From NCBI GenBank assembly GCA_003194525.1, contig NBIV01000380.1, positions 1 to 51,940 on the forward strand: a stretch of DNA of 51,940 nt, in the 5' to 3' direction. Positions 50,791-51,940 of this stretch are shown piece by piece. The notes beneath the pieces were generated by a model. It ran no database searches, was not told the origin of the DNA, and saw only the letters and a list, made by a program, of their open reading frames with translations. Each line of letters opens with the position of its first letter. Within the stretch, counting starts at the first letter, position 1. A program made the position numbers and the translations under genes. The DNA comes from Gracilariopsis chorda. Its lineage: Eukaryota > Rhodophyta > Florideophyceae > Gracilariales > Gracilariaceae.

Positions 50791-51940
50791 ATGATTTGAG
50801 TTCCAATGTTCTGGTGATGTCCTTCGCAGATAAGATTCACACTGCTGTTTCGTTTATTCGTAATGGCGTAGAGCAGGATGGGTATGAGTTGTTCAAAGTT
50901 TAAACCAAGTCAAATCACGGGGGTGTTGGGGAGCAGTGAGACGAAGAGGAAAGAAGGGAAGATACGTCATTTCAATCACCATTCTGCTCTTGCTCTGAAG
51001 TTTTGCGCATTATTGCAGTCTGTTAGAGTTCTTCGATGTGGTGTGGCAGGAGACGCCTCAAATTGGAATGACTCATGTGTTCTAGTGATATTCTGCTTGG
51101 AATGTCAGGGGATAAGTTTCGTTTTACTATCCAATGTCTACAGCGCATGTTCGAGTGAAGTCGGCGGCCACTGTGAAGATGGGACCGTTTGAGCATTTCC
51201 GAAAGTACTTCTTCGACTGCGCTTCTAGAAGGTATGAAATTTGCAGTGAGCTGGGGAGTTCCATGAAGGAGAAAAAGAAATGTACAGGAAGTGATGAATA
51301 CCACGGTTACCATCGGCAATTCTGACCAGACTGTGTCAAAGTATATCATATCTCGTCTGGGGAGGTGGTATACGAAAGGGAAACGCAGTTCACTGGAGTC
51401 CAGAGTGAGAAAATAAGGTGAAAGAGGGTCGTAGGACGTTGTCCAGCGCTTTGCCGGGCATGCAGGGCATGCAGGACAGGATGTTACTGCTGCTGCTCCC
51501 TCTGCGGCAGATGTGGACGTGATCGAGTTGCTGGTCTGAATGAGGAAGCTGCTCAGGAGCCTCCAAACGCTGACCAGGAGGCTCGGAAAAGTAAGTGAAT
51601 ATCAAAGAAGCGTAAATTGGAGGTCCTGGACGAAGATGAAGATGAAGAGTCTGTTGATTTTGAGCCACAGGTGAAGAGGCCAAGACGATCGAATCGTAAG
51701 CCAACTGCACCTGGTGTGAAGCGACGTGGCTTTGGTATCTCGCAGAAGGTGATGAGGTGCTGTGTAGTATGGAAAGGAGAGATTTGAAGAGGTGGAGATC
51801 ATTATGCTCAAGTCAAGCGAGGATGAAGCTCAGGAGGACTTTGTGGATGATGCGGAAGACGAGGCAGAGAAGTGGCAAAACGCAGGCAGCTTTGACGATA
51901 AGAATCTCGACAAGCTTCCAGCTGGCTTAAGTACGCCAGG
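50791..51940 (+). pseudogene. Broken continuation of the ParB-like gene, runs off the window
   Basis: After a shift near 50785 the plus strand encodes LNDLSSNVLVMSFADKIHTA to a TAA at 50901. Further pieces in changing frames look like the same protein: SSDILLGMSGDKFRFTIQC near 51080, TTVTIGNSDQTVSKYIISR near 51305, and a nuclear-type acidic and basic region (SKKRKLEVLDEDEDEE near 51605, RPRRSNRKPTAPGVKRRG near 51690). A final acidic segment (EDFVDDAEDEAEKWQNAG) is still open at the window edge. There is no second start and the direction is constant, so I infer one long, damaged gene. Stops are frequent and the true number of lesions cannot be set without a homologue. Confidence 0.42.

Overview
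The window is eukaryotic and made almost entirely of mobile DNA in different stages of decay. No conserved host gene, tRNA or rRNA was recognised. Copia, chromodomain Ty3/gypsy, Helitron, hAT, PIF/Harbinger-like and KDZ/Plavaka-like elements all occur here, there are no bacterial operons, and the recognisable genes need no obvious introns. This fits a repeat-rich algal or other protist nuclear genome. A red alga is possible, but nothing in the window proves it.

Layout. 1-14385 (+) is a head-to-tail array of Ty1/copia elements: one partial and three full-length units sharing four ~219 bp LTRs, with a period of 4308-4310 bp. The array's right LTR abuts the C-terminal end of a decayed hAT transposase (14386-16011, -). 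16012-18360 holds unrecognised ORF fragments. 18533-20087 (-) is a decayed bacterial-type NAD+-dependent DNA ligase that keeps its late adenylation, OB, zinc-finger, HhH and BRCT segments. 20088-25479 is mostly featureless, apart from a TGACGTCA-containing inverted repeat and weak ORF remnants. 25480-26520 (-) is a PIF/Harbinger-type DDE transposase pseudogene. 26638-29665 (+) is a chromodomain Ty3/gypsy element in one reading frame broken only by stop codons. 29666-33873 is unassigned and contains a dense cluster of four hairpins (32896-33217). 33874-39468 (+) is a decayed Helitron with Rep and Pif1-like helicase parts.

The most interesting part is 39945-51940. It holds, in order: a KDZ/Plavaka-like transposase (+, two in-frame stops and one frameshift); a basic, coiled-coil protein of unknown family (-, frameshifted); a large protein (-) that reads in one frame from a beta-class DNA methyltransferase (motif DPPY, intact 786-codon ORF), through a single TAG, into a SET-type protein methyltransferase domain; a 407 bp divergent intergenic region with a 59 bp hairpin built from nested palindromes; and a ParB/Srx-like protein (+) that runs off the window in broken form. 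I infer that this may be one large transposon carrying its own chromatin-modifying and DNA-binding cargo. The joint appearance of a transposase, a DNA methyltransferase joined to a SET domain, and a ParB-like protein is the candidate new system. Element ends were not identified, so the unity of the block is an inference.

Cautions. Many lesions are single-base changes in homopolymers, even between almost identical copia copies. Some frameshifts may therefore be assembly or consensus errors rather than real mutations. In-frame stops in other elements are often C-to-T type (CGA to TGA, CAA/CAG to TAA/TAG), which looks like real decay.
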